Notes: generated by a model from the letters alone, not told the origin. A stretch of DNA of 64,000 nucleotides from Fimbriimonadia bacterium (GCA_039961735.1 JABRVX010000005.1:1-64000); one strand, 5' to 3'; numbered from the stretch's first letter, positions 8,809 through 17,670 are shown. Made by a program: numbers and translations.

Positions 8809-9888
8809 GTGCAGGCTAGCATCAAGGTTTTCGGTATCGGGGGCGGCGGGTGCAACGCGGTGGAGCGCATGATTGGCGCAGGAGTCGCCGGCGTGGAGTT
8901 CGTCGCTCTCAACACGGACGTTCAGACACTAGCCCGGTCCTCGGCTCCCACCCGGCTTGCGATTGGGCAGGACGTCACCAGAGGTCTCGGCACCGGAGGC
9001 AACCCGGAGATCGGACGAGAGGCGGCCGAGGCGGCCGAGCGAGAGATTCGGGCGTGTGTCGCAGGCGTGGACATGGCATTCGTCACCTGCGGCATGGGTG
9101 GAGGCACCGGCTCTGGAGCAGCACCCGTGGTGGCCCGAATCTGTCGCGAAGAGCGCGCGCTCACCGTTGCTGTCGTGACCAAGCCATTCACCTTCGAGGG
9201 ACCGAAGCGATGCCGCAACGCCGAAGCAGCCGTAGCCGAACTGCGTGACTCCGTGGACACCATCATCTGCGTGCCCAACGACAGGCTGCTCGATGTCGTG
9301 TCGAAGACGACCACGCTCAACGAGGCGTTCGGCTGCGCGGACGACGTGCTGCGGCAAGCAGTGCAGAGCATCACGGACATCGTGCTGGTGCCAGGTGTTA
9401 TCAACGTGGACTTCGCGGACGTGCGCTCTATCATGAGCGAGGCGGGCCCGGCAATGATGGGTATTGGCCACGGGCGAGGCGACAACAAGGCGATGGATGC
9501 AGCGTCCAGAGCGGTCTCCAGCCCGTTGCTGGAGCGCAGTATCGAAGGCGCTAGCAGGGTTCTCGTGAACCTGACCGGCGGCGAGGACCTAACGCTGGGA
9601 GAAGCCAACGATGCGATGTCGTACATCCAGGAGTTCGTAGACCCCGATGACGGCAACATCATCATGGGGCACGTGTGCGACCCGGCGATGGAAGGCCAAG
9701 CACGGGTCATCGTGCTGGCAGCAGGGCTTCCGAGACACGGCGAGAGAGACAGCGGCTACCGCCTCGAGCAGCACATCCGCCAGCCCCAAGCCGTGCCTAC
9801 GCAGGCCGAGCCGCCGCGACCGCCTCATCAGTCTGCGGAGGAAGAGTCGATAGACATCCCTTCGTTCCTGCGCCGCTATCGTCAATAG
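8809..9888 (+). CDS. ftsZ: cell division protein FtsZ
   Basis: 359 residues. FtsZ is a tubulin-like GTPase that polymerises into the division ring. The tubulin signature GGGTGSG is at 97-103, GIGGGGCNAV at 9-18 is the nucleotide loop, and NTDVQ and the T7 loop NVDFADV are present. The extreme C-terminus is SIDIPSFLRRYRQ, the conserved tail that binds FtsA-type anchors. The GTG at 8809 follows AAAGGGGA by nine bases and gives the usual N-terminus; an ATG at 8785 overlaps that site. The gene stands apart from any mraZ-mur cluster in this window and heads a run with a DprA-like gene and dnaN. Confidence 0.96.
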   Translation: MQASIKVFGIGGGGCNAVERMIGAGVAGVEFVALNTDVQTLARSSAPTRLAIGQDVTRGLGTGGNPEIGREAAEAAEREIRACVAGVDMAFVTCGMGGGTGSGAAPVVARICREERALTVAVVTKPFTFEGPKRCRNAEAAVAELRDSVDTIICVPNDRLLDVVSKTTTLNEAFGCADDVLRQAVQSITDIVLVPGVINVDFADVRSIMSEAGPAMMGIGHGRGDNKAMDAASRAVSSPLLERSIEGASRVLVNLTGGEDLTLGEANDAMSYIQEFVDPDDGNIIMGHVCDPAMEGQARVIVLAAGLPRHGERDSGYRLEQHIRQPQAVPTQAEPPRPPHQSAEEESIDIPSFLRRYRQ

Positions 9889-9900
9889 CCGGAAGGGCGG

Positions 9901-10797
9901 ATGGCCGAAGTCTCTGTTCGACGTCTCGTCCTCTGGCTCAGCCTCACGCCGCGCCTAGGCAAGAAGGGCATCGGGCGCATTTTGGACCGGCTCGCCTTGC
10001 AGGGGCTGAGCCCAGAGGAGTTCCTTCGCCTTCCGGCAGATAGAAAGCGCGAGGGGTTCGGACTGAGCGCTTCGGTGGCAACGGCGCTGAGCCGACCGGT
10101 CTCGGTTCTCGAGGAAGCGTTTGGGCCCACAGAGAAGAAACTGCGGGCGCTCGGCGTCGAATGGGTCACTCGGCACGACGCCTCCTACCCGGCTTGTGTC
10201 GCGGAGAGACACCCCGATCCGCCCACCGTGCTCTACCTGTACGGTAATCGCGCACTGCTCGAAAGGCCCACGCTCGCGGCGTTAGCGTCGCGGGACGCCA
10301 CGACGGACGCGCTGCAGCGGCTGGAGCGGCTTGTAGAGAAGTGGGTGCTGAAGCCGGGAGTACTGGTGGCGGGGCACGACACGACTGCCTATCGCCGAGC
10401 CGCCGTCGTACCGCTCCGATGGGGAAGCCCACGCATCCTGGTGCTCGACTGCGGCATGTTCGATGCGCTCAGCGAGGAGCTGGACCGTGAGCCGTTCTCC
10501 ACGGCGAGGCTGTGGCGATATCGGTTCGACCCACAGACCGACCTCGTCATCTCGGCACACCGACCTGCCGACCATCTGCTCGGCACCCACAACAAGGCAC
10601 GCGACTGGCTGATCGCGGCAGTTGCGGAGGAGTTGGTCTTCGTCGAGGTGCGCGAAGGCGGGGTGATGCATGAGATCGGCCTGCACGCTGTTTCGCAAGG
10701 GCGCAAGGTTTCGGTCTGCGAGTGGCCGCAATACGACGGCACCAACTCGGGCAACCTGCGCCTGCTGGAAGCAGGGGCCAAAGCGGCACGCTACTGA
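9901..10797 (+). CDS. degenerate DprA/Smf-like protein
   Basis: 298 residues, starting 12 bases after ftsZ. The N-terminal third resembles the helix-hairpin-helix/SAM-like region of DprA, then comes YP...DPPTVLYLYGN, the DprA entry motif. The following Rossmann fold is altered: ALASRDATT replaces the usual VGSRxxT, and VAGHDTTAYRRA replaces SGxAxGID. The end (RDWLIAAVAEELVFVEVREGG) matches the RNRxIA...VVEA region. Family members load RecA on incoming single-stranded DNA during transformation. Loss of the phosphate-binding glycines suggests a changed function. The family call is by pattern only. Confidence 0.65.
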   Translation: MAEVSVRRLVLWLSLTPRLGKKGIGRILDRLALQGLSPEEFLRLPADRKREGFGLSASVATALSRPVSVLEEAFGPTEKKLRALGVEWVTRHDASYPACVAERHPDPPTVLYLYGNRALLERPTLAALASRDATTDALQRLERLVEKWVLKPGVLVAGHDTTAYRRAAVVPLRWGSPRILVLDCGMFDALSEELDREPFSTARLWRYRFDPQTDLVISAHRPADHLLGTHNKARDWLIAAVAEELVFVEVREGGVMHEIGLHAVSQGRKVSVCEWPQYDGTNSGNLRLLEAGAKAARY

Positions 10798-10892
10798 GGT
10801 GCTTTCCGTCGGCACTTGCAGGGGACCCGTGGAACGGCGCAGAATAGAACCAATCCCATCAGCGAGTTTGAAGCGAGTGAGGAGTGAGCGAG

Positions 10893-12002
10893 ATGCAGAT
10901 CACATGCCCTAGAAAGGACCTTCTCGAAGCGGCACAGTTCGTCGGCCAGGGGGTTTCGGCACGCAGCACGCTGCCCATCCTGTCGAACGTATGGTTGGCT
11001 GCGGAAGACGACGGCATCGCTCTGATGTCCTCCGATCTGGAGATGTGGGTACGAAGGTCTCTGCCGTCGGTCCCAGGAGAGGTCGGTGCCACCACCGTCC
11101 CGGCGCGCATGTTCGCGGAGATTCTCTCCGCGCTCCCGGAAGGGGACGCGCAGATCACTATCGGAGAGCGAAACGAAATCGAGGTCCGATCCGGTACCGC
11201 GCGCTACACCCTGATGGGCCTTAGCGCCGAGGAGTTCCCACCTATGCCTGACTTCGCTCCAGAAACCAGGTTCAGCATTTCCCTCGGATTGCTGAAAGAC
11301 ATGTTCGATCAGGTGAGCATCGCGGTATCGAAGGACGAGGCCCGGCCCGCTCTGACCGGCGTCCTCTTCCAATGCGAGGGTGGCCAGATGCGGATGGTCG
11401 CGACGGACACTCACCGCCTCGCGATGCGCACCGCTCCCGCTCCTCCAGGAGCTTCTGGGGTGCCCGTTAGTTCCATTATTCCGCAGCGAGCGTTCGACAC
11501 GATGCTCCACTCGGGAGCGGGACCGGATGCCGAGGTGCAGATCGCCATCGAAGGCAATCGGGTGCGCATGGAGGTCGGCAGGGACCAGCTCGTCGCAACC
11601 CTGATCCCCGGCGGCTTTCCCGCCTATGAGCGAGTTGTGCCGCAGGAGTGGAATCGCAGGTGGACGGTCCCCACCGAGGAGTTCGCCGCGGCCATTCGGC
11701 GTGCGGACATCGTGGCGAAGCAGGCTTCCCACCGCGTGGCTTTCCAGAGCGAGGGGCAGATGCTCACGCTCTCGGCACGTGCCGAGGGCTTCGGGACGGC
11801 CACAGAGCGACTTGAGATCGCGGCGGACGGAGGGGACGTACAGGTGGCCTTCAACGCTCGCTATATGCTGGACGTGCTGGGAGTGCTCGGCTCGGAGGGC
11901 GTGTGTGTAGAGATGACGGAACCGGTCCGTCCCGCAGTGCTCAAGCCCGCGGTGGATCAGCCCACCTTCCTCTACGTGATCATGCCGATGTCGGTGGGGT
12001 AG
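10893..12002 (+). CDS. dnaN: DNA polymerase III beta clamp
   Basis: 369 residues, the usual length, forming the three-domain sliding clamp that tethers polymerase III to DNA. Recognisable segments are LPILSNV near the start, MSSDLEMWV, the domain-2 motif VATDTHRLA, IPGGFPAYERV, and the C-terminal YVIMPMSVG that lines the protein-binding pocket (usually YVVMPMRL). The ATG at 10893 has GAGGAG eight bases upstream; a GTG at 10884 lies inside that site. It lies 95 bases after the DprA-like gene, so it may share the ftsZ transcript or have its own promoter. Confidence 0.96.
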   Translation: MQITCPRKDLLEAAQFVGQGVSARSTLPILSNVWLAAEDDGIALMSSDLEMWVRRSLPSVPGEVGATTVPARMFAEILSALPEGDAQITIGERNEIEVRSGTARYTLMGLSAEEFPPMPDFAPETRFSISLGLLKDMFDQVSIAVSKDEARPALTGVLFQCEGGQMRMVATDTHRLAMRTAPAPPGASGVPVSSIIPQRAFDTMLHSGAGPDAEVQIAIEGNRVRMEVGRDQLVATLIPGGFPAYERVVPQEWNRRWTVPTEEFAAAIRRADIVAKQASHRVAFQSEGQMLTLSARAEGFGTATERLEIAADGGDVQVAFNARYMLDVLGVLGSEGVCVEMTEPVRPAVLKPAVDQPTFLYVIMPMSVG

Positions 12003-12045
12003 GGACATGTCGGACCTTTCGGATTAGCCCGACCGGTTCGTTCCA

Positions 12046-13062
12046 TCACCGCCTGACACCGTACACGAAACCCGCCAACAGCACCAGAAGCAATGCGGCG
12101 AAGCCCAGCTTCACGCCACGAGGTAGCCCCGAGTGCGATACGTACGCTTCCAGGATAGCTGCTATCACCAGCAACAACAGCGCGAAGGCGATCATCCAGA
12201 AACAATCGGGGCCAGCCTCACGAAGCGCATCTGGTCGAGAGCGCTCTCCTGGCCGAAGCAGTGCGTCCGCCAGCACCAGCCCTCCTCCACCCGCTATCAG
12301 GATTGCCCCGAACTCGGGCACGCCGTGCGCCGCAATCCCGGCGAGCAGGTGGCCCAGGTGGCCGGCCCGACCTACCTCCACGATCACGACCCCCAGCACC
12401 ATGCCGTTGATCGCCAGAAGATACGTGGTCAGCAAGCCGAAGGTTAGACCCGACGCGAGCATCAGGATAGCGACCCAGCTATTGTTCAGGTTTAGCGCCG
12501 CCATGAAACCGAACTGCTGGGAGCCCGTCGCCTCGGGGAATTCCCCGGTCTGCCATATCTCGATGGACTCCCGCAGCGCCCCCGGCACCATCACGTCCAT
12601 CCAAGACGAGTCGGTACTCTGCGCGAGCGCCCCGACCACTGCTCCTAGCGCAGTGATCAGCGCCGCGACACCCACGTAGCTCATCCTCCGGCGAATGGCG
12701 AACGGCGCCGCATGGGCGAGTTCGCGCAGCACGGAGGCCGGACTCTTCCTCTCGGGAGCGTAGATCAGCGCGTGGCCGCGTGCCACGAGGTCGTTTAGGT
12801 AGTCGAGCACCCGCTCGTCGCTGAAGTTGCTCTGAGCGTAGGCGAGGTCGCCGCCAACGCGGCGATACAGAGTCTGCAGCTCGCTCAGATCGTCGTGGGT
12901 CATGGAGGCTCTCCGACCGGAGCGCACCCAATCCAATAGCTCGGAAAGCCTCTTCCAATCGGCCTCTCGCCGTGCCGAGAACTCGCGAGCGTCCGTTGTG
13001 CCTACTCCTTCGGAAGGTAAGTGTAGAGCCACACCCGATTCCCGGCAGGGTCCAAGAAGCAA
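12046..13062 (-). CDS. SpoIIM/DUF95-family membrane protein
   Basis: Up to 338 residues. The soluble N-terminal helix bundle (REFSARREADWKRL ... LYRRVGGDLAYA) and the later hydrophobic segments, with GHGVPEF-like GIAAHGVPEFGAIL, are those of the stage II sporulation protein M family, a polytopic membrane protein of uncertain role outside sporulators. Five or six membrane helices are visible. The start is unclear. An ATG at 13062 makes a 61-base overlap with the glyoxalase gene. A strong AAGGAG at 13010-13005 points instead to an ACG at 12996, just before the family's usual N-terminus. Other sporulation genes are not seen here. Confidence 0.8.
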   Translation of the reverse strand: MLLGPCRESGVALHLPSEGVGTTDAREFSARREADWKRLSELLDWVRSGRRASMTHDDLSELQTLYRRVGGDLAYAQSNFSDERVLDYLNDLVARGHALIYAPERKSPASVLRELAHAAPFAIRRRMSYVGVAALITALGAVVGALAQSTDSSWMDVMVPGALRESIEIWQTGEFPEATGSQQFGFMAALNLNNSWVAILMLASGLTFGLLTTYLLAINGMVLGVVIVEVGRAGHLGHLLAGIAAHGVPEFGAILIAGGGGLVLADALLRPGERSRPDALREAGPDCFWMIAFALLLLVIAAILEAYVSHSGLPRGVKLGFAALLLVLLAGFVYGVRR

Positions 13063-13358
13063 CAGACGCGTGCGCCCCAGGACGTATCGTGGGGTTCGTG
13101 TACTGGCACGCCCCCTCTGCCCTTGACCTCAGCGAACTCCGCGTCGCAATCGTCCACGCAAAACCACAGCGACACGGCCCCAGGGACCGGCTGCGGAGTG
13201 TGCCGGTTGAACCCGAAGTACATGTCTTCGTGCACGCAGCCCAAGTGCGTCTCTTCGTATTGCTTGGCCTGCGGCAAGCCAAGGACCTCGTGGTACCACG
13301 TGGCCAACCCGACGTGGTCCGCCGCATACAGCATGACGGCTCCCAGTTTCCCTTGCAT
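13002..13358 (-). CDS. glyoxalase/VOC-fold protein
   Basis: 118 residues, one vicinal-oxygen-chelate module of two beta-alpha-beta-beta-beta units. Landmarks are the N-terminal AADHVGLATWYHEVLGL helix-strand motif and the C-terminal CFLDPAGNRVWLY. Such proteins bind a metal and act as glyoxalases, dioxygenases or drug-binding proteins; the particular substrate is not indicated. The ATG at 13358 follows GGGAG by a proper distance. It is upstream of the SpoIIM-family gene, and its stop overlaps that gene's ribosome-binding site. Confidence 0.82.
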   Translation of the reverse strand: MQGKLGAVMLYAADHVGLATWYHEVLGLPQAKQYEETHLGCVHEDMYFGFNRHTPQPVPGAVSLWFCVDDCDAEFAEVKGRGGVPVHEPHDTSWGARVCCFLDPAGNRVWLYTYLPKE

Positions 13359-13492
13359 CCTCACTCTCCCACCAACTGCAATCGATCGTTCCTTATAGTA
13401 GTCCAGACCCCTGGGCTCGATACGCCCGGGCCGCTCCGGAGCGCGCTCCTTCGTAGCAACCCCATTGTGGCAGAGCAGGCGTCCTGCGCGAC

Positions 13493-14440
13493 TCAAACCG
13501 CCTCTCGCACGGGCGTCCCCAGCGTGCGGCTCTTCCGCGTGCACAGCCAGATACTGAACAGAATCAGCAGACCGCCTTGCCACGCCGCGGCCGCAAGCCG
13601 ATCCGCATACACCAAGTACCCCAGCAGCGCTGCGGCAATTTGTTGGCAGTAGAGGGACACCCCCATCAACCCGACAGGCAGCCGCTCCATCACCCAGAAC
13701 CACACTGCCCACAGAATGCTCGCAGAGAACACCGCCAGATACAGCAACTTCATCACATCCGACGCCGAAGGCATCGCCGTGAACATAGGCCGGCTCCAAA
13801 GAATGGTGAGCACCACGAACACCAGCGCGTTTCCCGTAAAGGACCAAACCGTGTAGCCGAGGCCCGACGAACGGCGGACCAACGGTTTCGCGAGTAGCGT
13901 CGCTGTCGTCTCGAGCACGAACCCACTCAGCACCAAGACGTTACCGCTCCGATTGGTACCACCCGTCTCGATCCACGCCCACTTGCCCGTTACCACCCCG
14001 TACACGCCAACGAAGCCGAGGAAGACACCGATCCACTGCCCGAGCGTCAGCCTCTCGCTAAGAAACACTGCTCCACCCAACGCCATGATGATGGGGCCGG
14101 ACGCACCCAGCAACGTCGCCTCGGTACCCAGTGAGGTGTTCAAGCCCCAGAAGTACATCAGGTGCGCGGGCGCAACGAACGCAGCGCCGATGGCCATGCT
14201 CCAAAGACGCTCACCCCAACTCTTCGGCATGCGGATGTGCAGCATCTGGCGAAACCGAGGCGACGACACCACGAGCCAGAAGAACAACGCCGCATACCCG
14301 AAGCGGGCCAGCCCCACGCCGGTGTCCGACATCACCTCGCGCAGGTCTTTTAGGAAGAAGAACACCGGGGCCCAACAGACGTTCATCAGGCATAGAATCG
14401 CGAAATCCCGTCGCCAAGCCGGGCCCAAGTTCTCTCTCAT
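13493..14440 (-). CDS. EamA/DMT-family transporter
   Basis: 315 residues with about ten hydrophobic helices in two homologous halves, the layout of the drug/metabolite transporter superfamily. The first half includes GLNTSLGTEATLLGASGPII and LSERLTLGQWIGVFLGFVGV, a typical EamA signature; the second repeats it in MERLPVGLMGVSLYCQQIAAALLG (abridged). It probably exports or imports a small metabolite across the cytoplasmic membrane. The ATG overlaps the ygfZ stop by four bases (ATGA), so the two genes are co-translated. The substrate is unknown. Confidence 0.86.
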   Translation of the reverse strand: MRENLGPAWRRDFAILCLMNVCWAPVFFFLKDLREVMSDTGVGLARFGYAALFFWLVVSSPRFRQMLHIRMPKSWGERLWSMAIGAAFVAPAHLMYFWGLNTSLGTEATLLGASGPIIMALGGAVFLSERLTLGQWIGVFLGFVGVYGVVTGKWAWIETGGTNRSGNVLVLSGFVLETTATLLAKPLVRRSSGLGYTVWSFTGNALVFVVLTILWSRPMFTAMPSASDVMKLLYLAVFSASILWAVWFWVMERLPVGLMGVSLYCQQIAAALLGYLVYADRLAAAAWQGGLLILFSIWLCTRKSRTLGTPVREAV

Positions 14441-15420
14441 CGGCGCACGAAGGGCAGATTGCACACCTGGCCCTCGACCCCTTCGGCTTGCACTTTCGTA
14501 CCCGGCTCGGCCGCCTCGCGTCTCAACACGGCCAGCGATATCGGCACGCCAAGCGCGAAAGAGCGGCATGAACTCGTGATCGTTCCGACTTCCGTGCCAC
14601 CCATCGATGCCCGTGCTCCTGGCGGCACGTCGGCCTCCCAGCGAACGCCGCACAACTGCCGATTGGTGTGTCCCCGCGAGTGGATGCGCGCGATCACTTC
14701 CTGACCCGTATAGCACCCCTTCGTATAGGAGATGTAGTCTCGCTCGAAATCGGTGCCCATCTCTTGCGGCAACGTGCGGGCATCCATCTCGGCTCCATAA
14801 AGCGGGATGCCGTCCTCGACGCGCCGGACGTGATGGGCGGTGTTCCCCACGGGCGATGCCCGCTCCACCAGCGACGCCAGATAGTCCTCCTCGCCCTCGT
14901 TAGGAACCAGCACGTCCAGCCCGTTGCCGCGCACAGCGTTCGTCGGTGCATACGGGCGGCCCTCGGCCCATGTCTCGTTTACCTCGGGTCCGATCAGCGA
15001 GAGCAGGGCGAAGCGCTCCGTGACGTCCTCGATCCTCACGTCCTCCGAGATCAGCATCCGCTCCAAGCGTTCGAGCAGGGCGGAGCGCTGCGAGCCGGAC
15101 GCGAGCATCACGAAGCCGTCCTCCAACCGCCACAACGAGCAGTCCGCGACGATCTGCCCTGTTGGTGTGCATACGAGGCAAAACAGACTCCCGCCAGGTT
15201 GCAGATTGCGCATTTCGTTGCTCACTTGGCCCTGCAGCCAATCGGTGGCATCGCTGCCGGAAATGCGCAGCTTCGTTAGGTGAGAGCGGTCCACGAGGCC
15301 GGCGCCGTTTTCCATGGCTTCGTACTCACCGAAGGGGTCGCCGAAGTCGGCGATCTCCATGCCCTCCAAGCGGGCGCCACGTTGAAGCAGAAGAGCGTAG
15401 ATGGGACTGGGAAGCAGCAC
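14437..15420 (-). CDS. ygfZ: folate-binding YgfZ/GcvT-like protein
   Basis: 327 residues. It has the aminomethyltransferase (GcvT) fold and the diagnostic YgfZ motif KGCYTGQEVIARIHSRGH at about 245, whose Cys is the functional residue. YgfZ (IBA57 relatives) uses tetrahydrofolate to help assemble or repair certain iron-sulfur enzymes. Length agrees with the family. The start is a GTG with no strong ribosome-binding site, so the true N-terminus may be slightly inside. It is coupled to the downstream transporter by ATGA overlap. Confidence 0.9.
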   Translation of the reverse strand: MLLPSPIYALLLQRGARLEGMEIADFGDPFGEYEAMENGAGLVDRSHLTKLRISGSDATDWLQGQVSNEMRNLQPGGSLFCLVCTPTGQIVADCSLWRLEDGFVMLASGSQRSALLERLERMLISEDVRIEDVTERFALLSLIGPEVNETWAEGRPYAPTNAVRGNGLDVLVPNEGEEDYLASLVERASPVGNTAHHVRRVEDGIPLYGAEMDARTLPQEMGTDFERDYISYTKGCYTGQEVIARIHSRGHTNRQLCGVRWEADVPPGARASMGGTEVGTITSSCRSFALGVPISLAVLRREAAEPGTKVQAEGVEGQVCNLPFVRR

Positions 15421-15482
15421 GCCGGTAGGATACCGCCAACGGCGGTGCCAGAAAACCTGCTATCATGGGCGAGGAGGCATGT

Positions 15483-15812
15483 GTGGATAGGCCCGTTCCA
15501 TTCAACTTCACGCGCACCGTGCGCACCGTGAGTTCCGAAAGCTACACGATTTTCGAGGACGATGAGCCGGTTGGCCAGGTGGACATCCACTTCGGACAGG
15601 GAACTGGCTACGCGACGCTGATCCTCACCCGCGTTCTCGGGGAGGACCGCATCTCGGAACTGGTCGCGACGATCGATGACCAATTGGTTTCGTGCGTGCT
15701 TCCCCCGTTCGACCGCCTCGATTTCGTGACTAGCGTCTATCACGGTACCGAGCTGGACCGCTACGGCGATCCCACTCCCGACGAAGACCTCGGCACCGAC
15801 AACGGAAACTGA
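15483..15812 (+). CDS. small soluble protein, unrecognised
   Basis: 109 residues from the GTG at 15483, chosen because GAGGAGG lies five bases upstream; an ATG at 15465 precedes that site. The sequence is acidic and beta-strand rich (ESYTIFEDDEPVGQVDIHF ... YATLILTRVL), with a charged disordered tail. It resembles a small single-domain protein without catalytic motifs. It is followed after 30 bases by another unrecognised gene on the same strand, so they may form a pair. Confidence 0.65.
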   Translation: MDRPVPFNFTRTVRTVSSESYTIFEDDEPVGQVDIHFGQGTGYATLILTRVLGEDRISELVATIDDQLVSCVLPPFDRLDFVTSVYHGTELDRYGDPTPDEDLGTDNGN

Positions 15813-15842
15813 CGACCAGCCGTATGGAAAGGAGGGTGCGAG

Positions 15843-16469
15843 ATGTACGGTGAGACGAAACAGATCCAGATTGTCCTAAATACGCCGATCGGGCCGCTGA
15901 CAGAGGCGCGCCGGCATCGGGTTGCGGAGTTCCTCGGCCCGGAGTACGTTCCACAGCCGACGCCTCTGCCCAATTCCATGCTGATGGTCAACCACGCCCA
16001 CCGAAAGACCGTATTCGTGGCGGAGGCGCAGCTGAACGCGACGCACGATGGGGAGTCGCTGGAGTACGACGCCTCGAACTGGTTCCACTCGCTGGGAGGT
16101 CTGCGCGAGGCGCTGCTGCTGGACGATAGATTCCCTGCGATGGTGCAGATCGTCGCACACGTGGAGGCGGAGGGCTCGGCCACCGAGCAGTCCGTGCACT
16201 GCTTTTCGCCTCTGCCCGAAGACGACATGCGCGCGCGGTTCGACGGCCTGCGTGGCGTCGGGCTCCGCATCAACTTCGAGCGCCCGCCGTACATCTGCGA
16301 CCTGAACGTGGAGCCCTACTTCCAGAACGCCACGCGCTTCTTCCTGAAGCTATCGGCCTCCGGACAGGCTCCCGTTTCGCTGGAGCTGCTGGTAGAGGAC
16401 GTCGCGCAGTTTCACCGCGTGGTGAACGACGACGCTGTCCGCTTCCTCGAAGCCACCCTGGCGGACTGA
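15843..16469 (+). CDS. conserved-looking hypothetical protein
   Basis: 208 residues, no signal peptide or membrane helix. The start ATG follows GGAAAGGAGGG, a strong ribosome-binding site. The predicted mix of strands and helices (IQIVLNTPIGPLTEARRHRV, PPYICDLNVEPYFQNATRF) reads as a real globular protein. The C-terminal part ends in a helix (VEDVAQFHRVVNDDAVRFLE). I recognise no family; the name says only that it is a gene. It is probably co-transcribed with the small protein just upstream. Confidence 0.7.
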   Translation: MYGETKQIQIVLNTPIGPLTEARRHRVAEFLGPEYVPQPTPLPNSMLMVNHAHRKTVFVAEAQLNATHDGESLEYDASNWFHSLGGLREALLLDDRFPAMVQIVAHVEAEGSATEQSVHCFSPLPEDDMRARFDGLRGVGLRINFERPPYICDLNVEPYFQNATRFFLKLSASGQAPVSLELLVEDVAQFHRVVNDDAVRFLEATLAD

Positions 16470-16517
16470 CCTGCCCGGTGCCCTATGGGGGTACCGAATG
16501 CCTCGGTATTGCGGTGG

Positions 16518-16537
16518 CGCGGGCAGGGGAGCCCGCG
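16518..16537. terminator. hairpin between convergent genes
   Basis: A perfect 7-bp GC stem with a 6-base loop in the 102-base gap between convergent genes. A weaker stem (16492-16508) precedes it. There is no T-tract, so it is a tentative terminator. Confidence 0.4.
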
Positions 16538-16571
16538 AGCTGCGCAGACCCGAGCCGAACGGTGGGGCGCG

Positions 16572-17669
16572 TCACTTGCCCACTGCGCCTCCGGGCTTCA
16601 GGGTGATCTTGGGAAGGTCGCCGTGCTTGGAGAACTCCACCTTCACCCCCAGGGCCTTTTCGGCGAATGAGGAGATAGGGACCAGGACGATCTCCCCTAC
16701 CGTCTCGGCCGGGTGATCGAGTGCCACCTGCTGGCCCTCCACTGTGACGGTGGCGTCGCCGCGCGTCACACGTAGCTTCTTGCCCAGCATGGTCACCTCG
16801 TGGTAGTTAGGCCGCGGGCCGTGGAACGTGGCACCTGCAAGGTGGGGGTCTATCGAGCCCTTCGGGTCGAGCAGCTTCACCGCGTGCTTCAGGTGAACGA
16901 GGTACTCCTTCTCGCCGAGTCGCTTCGCAGGGATGCCGCGGGGGAGGCCGTTGGAGTCGATGAACACCAGCGTGGTGCCCTGCTCGCCCCAAGACTCCTG
17001 CAGCCGCTTCACCGCCCACGCCCACTCGACACCTTGCTCCTCCGTCGTCACGCCGTCACGCGTGCCTCTTGACGACAGGAATGGGATCACTGGCACCGGC
17101 TCGGGCTTGCCGGCAAGCACGGCATCGATCTTCCGTGATAGCACCTTTGCAACGTGTAGTGCGATCACCACCTCTTGGTCCGTGTCGCCGGATACGGACG
17201 CATAGACGTCCACCAACACAGTGCCCTTGACGAATACGATCCTAGCGCCACTATGCCAAACCCGATCACCCAGGTTGCCGTATTCCGTCGCCTGCCCCGT
17301 CACCTCGGGTATCGTCACAGCAGTGTCCAGTTTCATTCGTGCGCCCTCGAGAGCTTGCTCCACCGAGTCGCAGAAGCCAGCACTGAGGTTGACGCTCACG
17401 CCAGCCGTAGGCCGGGCCCCAGCGTACGGTTGCGCCCAGCACGCCCAGTAACCCGAAGCAGTCATGCCGAACGAGCTTAGCACCGCGGGTAGCGGCAGCT
17501 CGGACTCACCGACTATCAGGTGTCGTGCGCGAGCTTGCCCGGCATCCGGAACCACTGCATCTGAGCCCTGCCAGTATGCCAGCGACACACGTGTGCACCA
17601 CGCCACCACCACGCTGACAAGAAGCCATCCAACTACAGCGCACAATATCCTCTTTGCTACGCGCAGCAT
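16572..17669 (-). CDS. membrane-anchored protein with copper-amine-oxidase-type stalk domain
   Basis: 365 residues from the ATG at 17669, one base after the upstream stop and preceded by GAGGTGG. A single N-terminal hydrophobic helix (ILCAVVGWLLVSVVVAW) anchors or exports it. The middle contains a beta-alpha sporulation-type region (residues ~190-270) with GTTLVFIDSNGLPRGIPAKR. The last ~65 residues (KKLRVTRGDATVTVEGQQV ... ISSFAEKALGVKVEF) match the stalk domain found at the N-terminus of copper amine oxidases and in many envelope proteins. It is the third gene of the secreted three-gene module and is probably extracytoplasmic. Function is unknown. Confidence 0.75.
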   Translation of the reverse strand: MLRVAKRILCAVVGWLLVSVVVAWCTRVSLAYWQGSDAVVPDAGQARARHLIVGESELPLPAVLSSFGMTASGYWACWAQPYAGARPTAGVSVNLSAGFCDSVEQALEGARMKLDTAVTIPEVTGQATEYGNLGDRVWHSGARIVFVKGTVLVDVYASVSGDTDQEVVIALHVAKVLSRKIDAVLAGKPEPVPVIPFLSSRGTRDGVTTEEQGVEWAWAVKRLQESWGEQGTTLVFIDSNGLPRGIPAKRLGEKEYLVHLKHAVKLLDPKGSIDPHLAGATFHGPRPNYHEVTMLGKKLRVTRGDATVTVEGQQVALDHPAETVGEIVLVPISSFAEKALGVKVEFSKHGDLPKITLKPGGAVGK

Positions 17670-17670
17670 C

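Noticed and set aside
10791-12008. A 405-codon minus-strand frame opposite dnaN
   Set aside because: It mirrors the codon pattern of dnaN, is rich in His and Arg, and has no ribosome-binding site. It is an antisense shadow.
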